Shown here: positions 26,262-34,302 of the stretch, in pieces
Layout of the letters: every line of letters begins with the position of its first letter
How positions within the stretch are numbered: the first letter of the stretch is position 1
Assembly: GCA_964455935.1 (NCBI GenBank)
Contig: CAYVZU010000012.1
Coordinates: 1 to 49,383 of the forward strand
Direction of reading: 5' to 3'
DNA from: CAYVZU01 sp964455935
Lineage (GTDB): Bacteria > Fibrobacterota > CAYVZU01
Length of the DNA: 49,383 nt
Translations under genes and position numbers: made by a program
Notes under the pieces: generated by a model
Databases searched by the model: none
Seen by the model: the letters and a program-made list of their open reading frames with translations, nothing else
What the model was told of the DNA's origin: nothing

Positions 26262-27713
26262 TTACTTCGGCTTTCCCACCAGAAACCCTTTGCTGATTGC
26301 ATAAATATCATCGGTCACCATCTGGAACGAAACAGGGCGCTTTTCCTCCCGCGACCGCTCATCGAGCTTGCGCCGGTGAAAGGCCCGGATTTCAGGCCGG
26401 ATAGGCAGGTTGCCGAACTCCAGAATGCGCACCGCGCCGTTCAGGTCCCGTGCAGGCATCACAAGGCCGGCCGCATTGCGGCTTGGGGCAAACGGCACAT
26501 CCAAAACACCCGCCTTAAAAGCGCGGACCACCCCCGAAGCCAGATCGCCCTCGCCCAGTTTCATCACCGAGGAGATTAGGTCCGCGGTTTCCTCGCCAAT
26601 GATCCGAACCTCCTCTTCAACCAGGCTCATCGCCCCAAAGTTCTGGTGCTGGAGCATGTTGACGATTTGACGCGTGGTCTTCAGCCCGCAGGAATTGGCT
26701 TCGGCCGTGGGAATGCCGACGGCTTCGTGAGGGCTTTTGGTAATCACTTTCGTGACCTTCGAAATCACGGCCGCGGCGGCTCCCCAGGCGATCACCGCAT
26801 AGGCCTTGGCTTCATCAACCGGGAAGCCGCCCATCCACTGATGCAAAACCGTCGAAACCTGCACGTCGACAAATCCATGTTCGTCAAGAGTCCGCCGGGC
26901 CAATGCGCGAAGCGAAGCAATGGCCGCCGCGTCCTGGACCAGATTGCCGCACTGGCCGTAACCCAGGGTCAGGTCCTTCACGCCCTGTTCGGCCGCCAGA
27001 AGCGCCTCCAGAATGGCAATGGCATTGGAGATGCAGGGCGGAACCAGCGTGCCGGTCAAGGGTCCAAATGGTTCGCGATTGATGATGAATCCATTCTCGG
27101 CATAAAGCCCCACGAGGCGGTCGACATACTGCCAACACTCGATACTGCGGGCCAGGGGAACGTCTTTGGCATAGGGGATATTGTACGAAATACCGCCCCC
27201 CTCAAACGCAGTGAATCCGCCCGCCAGGCAGATCTCGGCCAGCAATCGCGCATCGGGGGTCCCGTGGCGCACCTGCAAAGGCCTGTCGAGCGCCTCGGTG
27301 ATCTCGCGGCAGGCGGTCACGCCATGATTCACCGCGGGAAACCCGTTAAGGAGCGATCGCCCGGCCTCCTGGCTTTCTTTGATTCCGTGCTGCGCTTCTT
27401 CGTAACGGTTGTTCCGCGTGTAGGCATCGATGGTTGTGGGCAGCAGGTCGGCGGTTCCTTCGTCCTGGAGCGTGCGTAAAAGCCGGATATGGTCGCCAAT
27501 AAGACAGACGCCGGCCCGCGGCTGCAGAAGAATTTGCCCGCTTTTATCCGCCCGGGACAGGCTCCGCGAAAATCGCTTGTCTTCCGGGATCTTGGCCATA
27601 TAGGCGAAGGATTCTTCGAGATTCCGAGCCTCTTTCCCCGTGGGCCATCCGGCCAATACTTCTTCACGTTTCTTCTTGAACGCACTGGGCTCGATTTTTG
27701 CCTTTTTTTTCAT
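26262..27713 (-). CDS. glmE: Glutamate mutase epsilon (catalytic) subunit
   Basis: The 483-residue TIM-barrel subunit binds glutamate and, with the B12-carrying GlmS, converts L-glutamate to (2S,3S)-3-methylaspartate by a radical mechanism. Recognisable segments are LLQPRAGVCLIGDHIRLLRTL near the N-terminus (Arg of the substrate arginine claw), the NHGVTACREI region, FEGGGISYNIPYAKDVPL, and the GYGQCGNLVQDAAAI stretch. The length is normal. AGGA precedes the ATG. It is flanked on both sides by repeat tracts but lies within the same direction and pathway as glmS, glmL and mal. Confidence 0.96.
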   Translation of the reverse strand: MKKKAKIEPSAFKKKREEVLAGWPTGKEARNLEESFAYMAKIPEDKRFSRSLSRADKSGQILLQPRAGVCLIGDHIRLLRTLQDEGTADLLPTTIDAYTRNNRYEEAQHGIKESQEAGRSLLNGFPAVNHGVTACREITEALDRPLQVRHGTPDARLLAEICLAGGFTAFEGGGISYNIPYAKDVPLARSIECWQYVDRLVGLYAENGFIINREPFGPLTGTLVPPCISNAIAILEALLAAEQGVKDLTLGYGQCGNLVQDAAAIASLRALARRTLDEHGFVDVQVSTVLHQWMGGFPVDEAKAYAVIAWGAAAAVISKVTKVITKSPHEAVGIPTAEANSCGLKTTRQIVNMLQHQNFGAMSLVEEEVRIIGEETADLISSVMKLGEGDLASGVVRAFKAGVLDVPFAPSRNAAGLVMPARDLNGAVRILEFGNLPIRPEIRAFHRRKLDERSREEKRPVSFQMVTDDIYAISKGFLVGKPK

Positions 27714-27737
27714 TGGTCCTGCTTTGTTAATGAGCTA

Positions 27738-27881
27738 AGGCGTGAATGCGTGAACGCGTAGAAGATTGTTGAGTGGAGTCCATGTTTCCCCCATTCCCCC
27801 ATTCCCCCATTCACGCATCTCCGCATTCACCCATTCACCCATTCACCCATTCCACCTTTTCACCTTCCAACCTTCCAACCT
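27738..27881. repeat. Degenerate CCCATTC / CACCCATTC / CCTTCCAAC tract between glmL and glmE
   Basis: The tract contains GCGTGAATGCGTGAACGCG, then runs of CCCATTC with C-rich variants (about ten near-copies of a 7-9 nt word between 27785 and 27855), then CACCTTCCAACCTTCCAACC. The units are unequal in length and there are no unique spacers, so it is not CRISPR. It lies inside the operon between two co-directional genes. Confidence 0.7.
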
Positions 27882-29243
27882 TTAAACTCCCTTCAAATGT
27901 TTCCGTGCCAGGCGCAGAGCGGTATCCGGAGCAGAGACCGATAACAAGCCCATGGCCCACAGGAGATAATCAGAATCAACCAGAAGGCACGGCGCATGGG
28001 GACGTAAAACCTCGCCGCTTGGCCCGCAGCACTTCGATAGAATGAAACCGCAATGCGGGTTCCGGCAGACAGGCCCGCCGGTGCCGATCAATGTCGAGAC
28101 ACAACTCAGGTCTTTTCCGTACTGGACATGCACGCGCCCCTGCAGGGAATGGATCTCTTCCAGCCTGCCGCAATGCCGGTCCACGGCCAGGGCGCAACCC
28201 GCGGCGGAGATCAGGGCGTCGGCTTCTTCCTCGCGGGGTGTTGCGGGCAGGCAATGCGGATCGGTCTGGGCGTGGCGCACCCAATCCTTCACGCATTCCG
28301 GGTCCATGTTGTTCTTCTGGGCCAGCTTGGGAAAATCGACCTGCTCGGCCAATGCCGCCAGGCTGTACCGCATTCCAATATCGCCTTCCACGGTGCGCTT
28401 CTCACGGGGTTCGGGCAGGCCTCTGTGCAGCGTGCCGGCCAAAGCGGGTGCGCCGTCGGCCATGGAATAAACGTCGGTCGTGGCCCCGCCGATATCCACG
28501 ACCACCAATTCACCCAGGCCGGGCTCGCCGGATGTTCCGGCGGAAAGCAAGGCCGCGGCCCGCAGGACCGCGACAGGAGTGGGCATCAAAACGGTCGCCC
28601 TGGACGCAAGCCGATCCAGCCCTTTGGCCCGGACGATCCGGGCCAGAAACAATTTTCGGATCTCCTCGCGCGCGGGCCCCAGGTTCAGCAGCCCCAGCTC
28701 GGGCATCACATTCTGGGTGAAAACCACGTCGCTTCGCTCCCGAAAGACCGCGTGAAGCGAATCGTAACTGCATCGGTTTCCCGCAACCACCAGCGGCATG
28801 CGCGGCAGCCGGTCCTGGATCTTTTTCGCGTTCTCGACAATGCAGGCTTCGTTGCCGCCGTCGATACCGCCACAGAGCAGGATCAGATCGGCTCCGCATG
28901 CTTCCAGCGCCTCCAGATCGCTTTTCGAAAGGGAATGCGAGAACGCGCGGACAACCCGGCCGCCCGCGCCCAGGGCCGCCTGCCGGGCAGCCTCCAGTGT
29001 CAGCTCCGGAACTAGCCCCACAGCTGCGATCTTCAGCCCGCCCGCCGCGCTGCTGCAGGCAACAATCGGCTCGTTTCCATCCATCAGGCCGCCAAGCGAT
29101 TTTTGAGCCGCATCCAGTCCCTCATTGATATCGGTCGCAATGGTGGTGGGCGCGTGGGCCCAGCCCAGAACCGACTCCGTTTGCGCCTCGACGAGGCACA
29201 GCTTGGTATAGGTGCTCCCTATATCGGCCAGTAGGATTTTCAT
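27882..29243 (-). CDS. glmL: Glutamate mutase reactivating factor, MutL/GlmL
   Basis: The 453-residue ASKHA-fold protein has LLADIGSTYTKLCLV (phosphate-1 loop), LILLCGGIDGGNE, and VVVDIGGATTDVYSM (second nucleotide loop). GlmL proteins use ATP to exchange damaged cobalamin on glutamate mutase and are almost always encoded between glmS and glmE, as here. The start overlaps the glmS stop as ATGA, so the two are translated together. Confidence 0.95.
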   Translation of the reverse strand: MKILLADIGSTYTKLCLVEAQTESVLGWAHAPTTIATDINEGLDAAQKSLGGLMDGNEPIVACSSAAGGLKIAAVGLVPELTLEAARQAALGAGGRVVRAFSHSLSKSDLEALEACGADLILLCGGIDGGNEACIVENAKKIQDRLPRMPLVVAGNRCSYDSLHAVFRERSDVVFTQNVMPELGLLNLGPAREEIRKLFLARIVRAKGLDRLASRATVLMPTPVAVLRAAALLSAGTSGEPGLGELVVVDIGGATTDVYSMADGAPALAGTLHRGLPEPREKRTVEGDIGMRYSLAALAEQVDFPKLAQKNNMDPECVKDWVRHAQTDPHCLPATPREEEADALISAAGCALAVDRHCGRLEEIHSLQGRVHVQYGKDLSCVSTLIGTGGPVCRNPHCGFILSKCCGPSGEVLRPHAPCLLVDSDYLLWAMGLLSVSAPDTALRLARKHLKGV

Positions 29244-29659
29244 TCGCTCTTCAGGTCCAGTTTGAGTGCGGCAATCCCGTCCTGCGGATCGGTTCCCGGC
29301 GGAAAAACCCGATCATAGCCCATTGCGCGGAACTTGCGTTCAACCTCGCCAAAATCCGTTTTACCGACCACCAGGTTGCCCCCCACATAAAGGAGGATGC
29401 CGCCGATTCCGGCTTCCGTGCATTGCTCGCGAAGGCCGCGGCAGTCGATTTCGCCATGGCCGTACAGGGAGGAAACAAGAATGGCCCGAGCATCGGCCTC
29501 AATGGCTGCGGAAACGAATTCCTTCTGGGTCACCATCACCCCAAGATTCACGACCTGGAAACCCGCCTCGGCCAATGTCCGCTCAAGGATCTTGTTACCC
29601 ACGGAATGGCAATCGGACCCGATCACGCCCAGCACAATCTTCACCGGCGTTGCGTTCAT
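29240..29659 (-). CDS. glmS: Glutamate mutase sigma subunit (cobalamin binding)
   Basis: The 139-residue Rossmann-like domain binds adenosylcobalamin base-off/His-on: the DxHxxG motif is DCHSVGN (residues 16-22), followed by NLGVMVTQKEF, SSLYGHGE and the GGNLVVGK loop. It assembles with GlmE into the E2S2 glutamate mutase. The length is typical of the stand-alone subunit. It overlaps gntR upstream and glmL downstream by ATGA. No cobalamin riboswitch is visible ahead of the operon. (This is the glutamate mutase GlmS, not glucosamine-6-phosphate synthase.). Confidence 0.96.
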   Translation of the reverse strand: MNATPVKIVLGVIGSDCHSVGNKILERTLAEAGFQVVNLGVMVTQKEFVSAAIEADARAILVSSLYGHGEIDCRGLREQCTEAGIGGILLYVGGNLVVGKTDFGEVERKFRAMGYDRVFPPGTDPQDGIAALKLDLKSE

Positions 29660-30624
29660 TCCCGGCTCCCGGCTTTGCGTTTAAGAGCTTTGAGTTCCGC
29701 AATCCTGCGGGCTATGGCTTTGGCGCTTCCGGCATCCAGTTCGTAATGAAAGGGCACGATGTAATGTTTGTCGATCGGACGCAGGTAAGACCGCACGGTC
29801 TTTTCAAAAAGCGGGGTTACGATCAGCTGACCGAAGCGGTGGATGAAGTCGTCCAGGCTCTCCGGATTTGCATGGCACACGATGTTTTCCGCGGATATTC
29901 CGGACTTGGCTAGAGTGGCCAGAAAAATTTCATGAAAACGCGGTCCCGAGCAGACAAGGCCGGTTCGCTCCCGGACCATGGCTGCGATCTTCACAAGCGA
30001 TTCCAGGTGGGGCGTTGTAGCCGCGGCCATCACCTCTTTGCCCGAGACCAGGCTGCAAACATCCTGTTCATGGCGCATGGTGGTGACAACGAGGTCGGCG
30101 GACTGAACCAGGGCGGCATTTCGCAGGCCCGGCAGTTCATGCAAAAGAATGACCTGGACCGAAACCAGCGGATCGTTCTGCAGTTGCCGGGCGAAATGCG
30201 ACGCCTGCTCGTGGTTGCAGTCCACCACGACAATGTTGACCTTGCGCGAGGTTACCTGGTATTCGTGGATCTTCAGGTTCACGAAGCTGGAGAACTGTTC
30301 CAGCGAGAAACCAAGCTCCACGGCCGTGTCCATGGCCTGGATAATGGCTTCCAGGACCTGTTCTTTGCGGGATGACACCGGAACGGCCAATTCATTTTTC
30401 ACAAACGTGCCTCTGCCCTGACTGGAGAAGATGATCCCCTCCTTTTCGAGCAAGCGGTAGGCCGAACTGATGGTATTCCGGCTGACTTTGAGTTCAGCAG
30501 CAAGATCGCGCTCGGTAGGCAGTTTATCTCCGGAGCCAATCTCGCTTTGAAGGATCTTTTTTCTTAAATACTCTTCAACTTGTTTGTAAGGGGGAATGCC
30601 GTTTTTTCTGACAAAGCCTTCCAT
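29656..30624 (-). CDS. GntR-family transcriptional regulator of the glutamate mutase operon
   Basis: The N-terminal 75 residues are a GntR winged helix (PPYKQVEEYLRKKI, GDKLPTERDLAAELKVSRNTISSAYRLLEKEGII, GRGTFV). The roughly 245-residue C-terminal domain begins with a helical segment and continues as an alpha/beta fold (VNIVVVDCNHEQ, VVTTMRHEQDV) similar to periplasmic-binding-like GntR sensor domains; it may bind glutamate or a methylaspartate intermediate. AAGGA lies 6 nt before the ATG. It is the first gene of the operon and its own promoter overlaps a long inverted repeat, so autoregulation is likely. Confidence 0.9.
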   Translation of the reverse strand: MEGFVRKNGIPPYKQVEEYLRKKILQSEIGSGDKLPTERDLAAELKVSRNTISSAYRLLEKEGIIFSSQGRGTFVKNELAVPVSSRKEQVLEAIIQAMDTAVELGFSLEQFSSFVNLKIHEYQVTSRKVNIVVVDCNHEQASHFARQLQNDPLVSVQVILLHELPGLRNAALVQSADLVVTTMRHEQDVCSLVSGKEVMAAATTPHLESLVKIAAMVRERTGLVCSGPRFHEIFLATLAKSGISAENIVCHANPESLDDFIHRFGQLIVTPLFEKTVRSYLRPIDKHYIVPFHYELDAGSAKAIARRIAELKALKRKAGSRE

Positions 30625-30634
30625 TTGGAATCCT

Positions 30635-30664
30635 TTGGCCTAATGGATTAGTCCATTAGACCAA
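30635..30664. promoter_or_regulatory. Candidate GntR operator (30-bp inverted repeat)
   Basis: The arms TTGGCCTAATGGA and TCCATTAGACCAA are reverse complements except for one position, separated by TTAG. The inner CTAATGGA/TCCATTAG pair is exact. It lies between the -10 box and the gntR start codon, so a bound repressor would block transcription initiation. Confidence 0.75.
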
Positions 30665-30692
30665 ATATACTCCGCCCAAGGAAGAATGTCAA
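30664..30692 (-). promoter_or_regulatory. Near-consensus sigma-70 promoter of the glutamate mutase operon
   Basis: On the minus strand TTGACA (30692-30687) is followed after exactly 17 nt by TATATT (30669-30664). The -10 box directly abuts the inverted repeat. This is the best promoter match I see in the window. Confidence 0.8.
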
Positions 30693-30773
30693 TGGGCGCA
30701 AGTTCGGAGGTGCAATCGCTTGATGTTATCCTCACCGGAATTGCACTTTTGCCATATTCAAGGAGAAAATGAA

Positions 30774-31409
30774 ATGAAGTCAATTCCGCTCGACGAGGCA
30801 CTCAAACGGCTGGCAAAGGCCTATCCCAAAGTTGGCAACGGGCTCGATTTCAAAAGCCCGTTCCACCTACTGATCGCGACGATCCTGGCGGCACAGGCAC
30901 TGGACAGCAAAATCAACCAGATCACCCCCGCGCTTTTCAAAAAATACCCGACTCCGCACGATTTAGGACATGCGGAGATTGAGGACATCGAGCGCATGGT
31001 GAAAGGCAGCGGGTTTTTCAGAACCAAAGCCCGAAACATCAGGGCGGCGGCGCTCATGATCGATGAGAAATTCGGAGGCACGGTTCCCGACTCCATGGAA
31101 GAACTTCTCAATTTGCCTGGAGTTGCGCGCAAAACCGCCAACGTGGTCTTGAGCTATGGTTTTGGGAAACCGGTGGGCATTGTGGTGGATACTCACGTTC
31201 TTCGTGTCTGCTTCAGAACGGGTTTAACCACCAACAAAACCGCCGAGAAGGTTGAAGAAGACCTCGCAAAAGTTCTGCCGAAAAAGGAATGGGGCCCATT
31301 CCCCAACCGCATCAAGGCCCTGGGTCAGGATGTCTGCACCGGAAGAAAGGCCCTTCACGAACAATGCGTGCTGCGCGATATCTGTCCGAAGTATGAGTAT
31401 GTGAAGTAG
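30774..31409 (+). CDS. Endonuclease III-like DNA glycosylase/AP lyase
   Basis: The roughly 211-residue HhH-GPD protein repairs oxidised pyrimidines. It has ATILAAQALDSKINQ, the helix-hairpin-helix LPGVARKTANVV with the catalytic Lys, and VVDTHVLRV with the catalytic Asp. The C-terminal cluster region reads C-x6-H-x2-C-x5-C, so the second of the four usual [4Fe-4S] cysteines is replaced by His. The residues before it (LGQDVC) also differ from the usual HGRxxC. The start at 30774 has AGGAG 8 nt upstream; an earlier in-frame ATG has no support. It is transcribed divergently from the gntR operon. Confidence 0.88.
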   Translation: MKSIPLDEALKRLAKAYPKVGNGLDFKSPFHLLIATILAAQALDSKINQITPALFKKYPTPHDLGHAEIEDIERMVKGSGFFRTKARNIRAAALMIDEKFGGTVPDSMEELLNLPGVARKTANVVLSYGFGKPVGIVVDTHVLRVCFRTGLTTNKTAEKVEEDLAKVLPKKEWGPFPNRIKALGQDVCTGRKALHEQCVLRDICPKYEYVK

Positions 31410-31706
31410 CTTTAAACGTCAGACGTTGGACGTGATAGGCTAGAAAATAACCCAAGAAGCTGAAAAGGGTTTGACAGGATAAGAAGGGATTTTGGATGCA
31501 TCGCCCGCAAAGGCTGGGTGCAAAAGAAAGATGTCTTCAACTGCTTGGAGGCGGACGAGTTCGCGAAGTGGGCGGGGAGAAAGAGGGAATTATGAATTGT
31601 GAATTGCTAATTATGAAATTGCGCAATTATGGGAGAAAAGGAGTTTCCGGATAGGCGCTAATCTTTTTTGTCTTTGGATTCATAATTCACAATTCATAAT
31701 TCTCAA
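31410..31706. repeat. Intergenic repeat block (ACGT-, GACAGG- and AATTATGAATT-type words, mirrored)
   Basis: No gene is seen in this 297-nt space. It begins with AAACGTCAGACGTTGGACGTGAT, then holds GACAGGATAAGAAGGG near 31473. From about 31589 to 31632 it repeats AATTATGAATTGTGAATTGC-type words. From 31678 to 31706 the complementary CATAATTCACAATTCATAATTC follows, so the two AT-rich blocks can pair around a spacer of about 45 nt just beyond the apbE stop codon. Confidence 0.65.
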
Positions 31707-32723
31707 TTAGTCTTTAATTTCCACTTTCCCCTTCAGTCCCCGGCTGAAGAGATACTCGCTCCGGCCTTTGGCTTCATGAATAATCAGGCCGTCGATTCCG
31801 TTGCGGTCCAGAAATTCCAGGCCCCTCTTGGGGCCCATGACAAAAACAGAAGTCGAGAACACATCAGCCTCAACAGGATCCCGGCGAAACACGGTCACGC
31901 TGATACTCGAATCGGCCGGGTATCCGGTAAACGGATTAAACAGGTGATGGTACCGTTTTCCTTTGTCCATGAAAAACTGCTCGTAGTCTCCCGAAGTCAC
32001 AATCGCCATTGAATCCGAAAGTTCGAACTGTGTTAGAATCCCCTCCTTGCGTGGATTTCGGAGCCCCACGACCCATTTTCTGCCATCCGGTTTTCGGCCC
32101 CGGACATAAATATCCCCGCCGTCATCAATCAGAAAATTTTGGATTCCACAATCCAGGGCAATCCGGGCGAACCGCGCTACGGCATAGCCTCCTGCAATTC
32201 CCCCCAAATCGATCTGCACTCGGGGGTCGTCGAAAAACAGGCGATTCGAGACCGTATCCACACGAACCTTCTGGTAACCCACAAACAGCAGAACGGAATC
32301 AATTTCGGATTGGCTGGGCACCCGGTTGGTAAGGCCCGTGCCAAATCCCCACATCCATTTCAGCGGCCCGGTGGTAATATCGAAATAGCCGTCCGTTCTT
32401 CGCGCCATTTCGAGCGCGCGCGCGGTCAGACGGGCCACCTCGGAATCGATTTCCATTTCCCGCGTTCCGGCCGGACGGTGATTGATCCGGTGTGTCTCCG
32501 AACCCGGCTTATATTCGCTGAAAACATTTTGAATCCGGATCGCCTCGGCCTGAATTCGGTTGAATGCTTCCCGAGCCCTCTTTTCTTGTTCAACCACCAG
32601 TTTCACGGTCACATAGGTGTCCATCTCAAAGAATGTGATTTCCTGAATCCGGGGTTTTGACGAGCAGAACAGAAATGAGAAAACCATCCCCCAAAGAACC
32701 GCGTTGGCAATCGGCTTTTTCAT
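31707..32723 (-). CDS. apbE: FAD:protein FMN transferase (ApbE lipoprotein)
   Basis: The 338-residue protein has a lipoprotein signal with lipobox-like FLFC (Cys20) and an ApbE domain: EMDTYVTVKL near the start, YFDITTGPLKWMWGF, DLGGIAGGYAV, LIDDGGDIYVRG, the SGDYEQFF flavin segment, and HLFNPFTGYP. ApbE covalently attaches FMN to threonine of periplasm-facing flavoproteins such as Rnf and Nqr subunits. Its target is not in this window. A small FlgD-Ig protein gene lies 67 nt upstream on the same strand. Confidence 0.93.
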   Translation of the reverse strand: MKKPIANAVLWGMVFSFLFCSSKPRIQEITFFEMDTYVTVKLVVEQEKRAREAFNRIQAEAIRIQNVFSEYKPGSETHRINHRPAGTREMEIDSEVARLTARALEMARRTDGYFDITTGPLKWMWGFGTGLTNRVPSQSEIDSVLLFVGYQKVRVDTVSNRLFFDDPRVQIDLGGIAGGYAVARFARIALDCGIQNFLIDDGGDIYVRGRKPDGRKWVVGLRNPRKEGILTQFELSDSMAIVTSGDYEQFFMDKGKRYHHLFNPFTGYPADSSISVTVFRRDPVEADVFSTSVFVMGPKRGLEFLDRNGIDGLIIHEAKGRSEYLFSRGLKGKVEIKD

Positions 32724-32790
32724 GGAGTCTTCACTTTAATTGGGGCAACGGGAGCGCCCTTGGGTTTGTGGGGGATCGGCCGCCGTCTGA

Positions 32791-33234
32791 TTATTGGGGG
32801 CGGCGCGGATTCCGTTGGGAAAGAGTCATCATTTTGACATCGTGAAAACGATTCGCCACCCTGATTCGGTAAAGATACTTGCCGCCGGGCGCCGCTCGAC
32901 CCTGATCATCCTGTCCATCCCAGGCCAGGGAGTAGTTGCCCGGCGCCTTGAATCCGGAGAAGAGCGTTCGGATCCTGCGTCCGTCCAGAGCATAGACGGC
33001 AATATTGGTGGAGAGAAATTCATCCCAGGCCGGGATCCCAAAGTTGAACGATGTGGGAGGATAAAACGGGTCGGGAGAGTTTTGCGAAAGGTAGAATTCG
33101 GTTGGCACGCGCGAAGCCAAAACTCGCTGGCGAACCTCGCCGGTCCTTGAATCCGAGGGCAAAGCTGTAAGACCAGTACCGAAAAGCAGGGCTAACAGGC
33201 CAATGCCGGATGCTGGAATTCCTTTGGCAAACAT
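32791..33234 (-). CDS. Small secreted protein with FlgD/T9SS-type C-terminal Ig module
   Basis: The 147-residue protein has an N-terminal hydrophobic signal (GLLALLFGTGLTALP) followed almost at once by FYLSQNSPDPFYPPTSFNFGIP, a variant of the LxQNYPNPFNPxTTI motif that opens C-terminal sorting modules. The module continues with VYALDGRRIRTL, WDGQDDQGRAAPGGKYLYRIRV. Normally this module follows a large cargo domain. Here there is almost none, so this is either a minimal anchored peptide or the remnant of a larger gene. It is probably co-transcribed with apbE. Confidence 0.75.
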   Translation of the reverse strand: MFAKGIPASGIGLLALLFGTGLTALPSDSRTGEVRQRVLASRVPTEFYLSQNSPDPFYPPTSFNFGIPAWDEFLSTNIAVYALDGRRIRTLFSGFKAPGNYSLAWDGQDDQGRAAPGGKYLYRIRVANRFHDVKMMTLSQRNPRRPQ

Positions 33235-33398
33235 CTGTTTCTAAAATAACTAACCTTGCCGCCTTTTTCCAGAACCGTTTTCTTTTTTTGTCATCGTCCT
33301 CCTTCGTCATCCCTCTCGGTCAATCCATGGCTCCGATTCCGGTCCGCCCCGCTGCACGCTTGTATAGCCGTCCTATTCGCTATGCGCTGCATGCTTCT

Positions 33399-34178
33399 TC
33401 ATACCTGCCCTCTCAGCTTCCCCCACACCAACCCGATATACTCGTAAAACGCCGTCTCCGATTTCTTCAGCGCTCCGGCGGACGGAAACAGCCAGTCCGG
33501 GCTTAGTGCCGTCTCGCCCTTGCCCTTGAATCCGACCGGCGCCGCAATGGGCCGCATGCCTTTCTTGCGGAACATGGCCATGGACCTTGGCATATGGCTG
33601 GCGGTTGTGACTAGCAGGAACGGCTCGGTCTTCAGTACGGGTTGGAGGGCGATTGCCTCGTCCTGGGTATCGCGGGCATCCTCTGAAAGTTGAATATCGG
33701 TGGAGTCAAGCCCCATGACCATGCTCGTGCGCGCCATGATCTCGGCGGTTGTAACCGGGTCATAGACACTCCCGCCCGAAAAGATGATTTTGGCATCCGG
33801 GAAAATGCCATGAAGCCGGACAGCCTCCGCCACCCGTACCATTGTAGCTTCGTTGATCTGGTCAGTAATAGGATAGCGCCGGTCGGAGTTATGCCCCCCG
33901 CCCAGAACCACAATGTGCCCCACCGCTTTGATCCGTGCTTTGCAGGCCGAGTCCTCGACGCAAAGCGGCGCATATCGCTTTTCGAGCGAGCCGATCAGCT
34001 TTTGCGAAAAAAACGAGCTGCTCAACGCGAACAAAAGCACGGCCGAGCCAGCCATCAGTGCGCGCCCCGCTGTCCGCTTGCGCGTAAAGAGCACAAGTGC
34101 CAGACCCAGCAGGAAGAGCTCAAACACAAGGGGGAGAGGAAAGAAGAACCGGGACACGATCTTTTTTAGTACGAACAT
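33399..34178 (-). CDS. YdcF/ElyC family (DUF218) membrane protein
   Basis: The 259-residue protein has two N-terminal membrane helices (FFFPLPLVFELFLLGLALVLF; ALMAGSAVLLFALSSSFF) and a DUF218 domain: HIVVLGGGHN, IIFSGG, the SEDARDTQDEA acidic/asparagine-type motif, and LVTTASHMPRSMAMF. Relatives such as ElyC influence cell-envelope lipid carrier use, but the exact reaction is unsettled. GGAG lies 5 nt before the ATG. The 164 nt downstream hold only T-rich, low-complexity sequence. Confidence 0.88.
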   Translation of the reverse strand: MFVLKKIVSRFFFPLPLVFELFLLGLALVLFTRKRTAGRALMAGSAVLLFALSSSFFSQKLIGSLEKRYAPLCVEDSACKARIKAVGHIVVLGGGHNSDRRYPITDQINEATMVRVAEAVRLHGIFPDAKIIFSGGSVYDPVTTAEIMARTSMVMGLDSTDIQLSEDARDTQDEAIALQPVLKTEPFLLVTTASHMPRSMAMFRKKGMRPIAAPVGFKGKGETALSPDWLFPSAGALKKSETAFYEYIGLVWGKLRGQV

Positions 34179-34192
34179 GGAAACTCCGTGGG

Positions 34193-34302
34193 AGTAATTA
34201 GGAGTAATTATGAATTATGAATTGTAAATTATCAATTACGAATTCGCTTTGCGCCTTAGGCTATCCGCATCCGGCTCCGCCCCAATTCACAAATCATAAT
34301 TG
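34193..34302. repeat. Mirrored AATTATGAATT-type repeat pair
   Basis: GAGTAATTATGAATTATGAATTGTAAATTATC-type words (34193-34244) are followed after a GC-rich spacer of about 40 nt by the complementary CAATTCACAAATCATAATTG (34283-34310). The arrangement matches the block near 31.6 kb: both lie at the 3' end of a minus-strand gene and could form a long AU-rich stem. Confidence 0.6.

Noticed and set aside
27777..27860. CCCATTC array as a possible CRISPR
   Set aside because: Units are 7-9 nt with drifting sequence and no unique spacers; no cas genes nearby.
30665..30773. Cobalamin riboswitch ahead of the glutamate mutase operon
   Set aside because: No B12-box-like sequence is visible, and the short leader is occupied by the promoter and inverted repeat.
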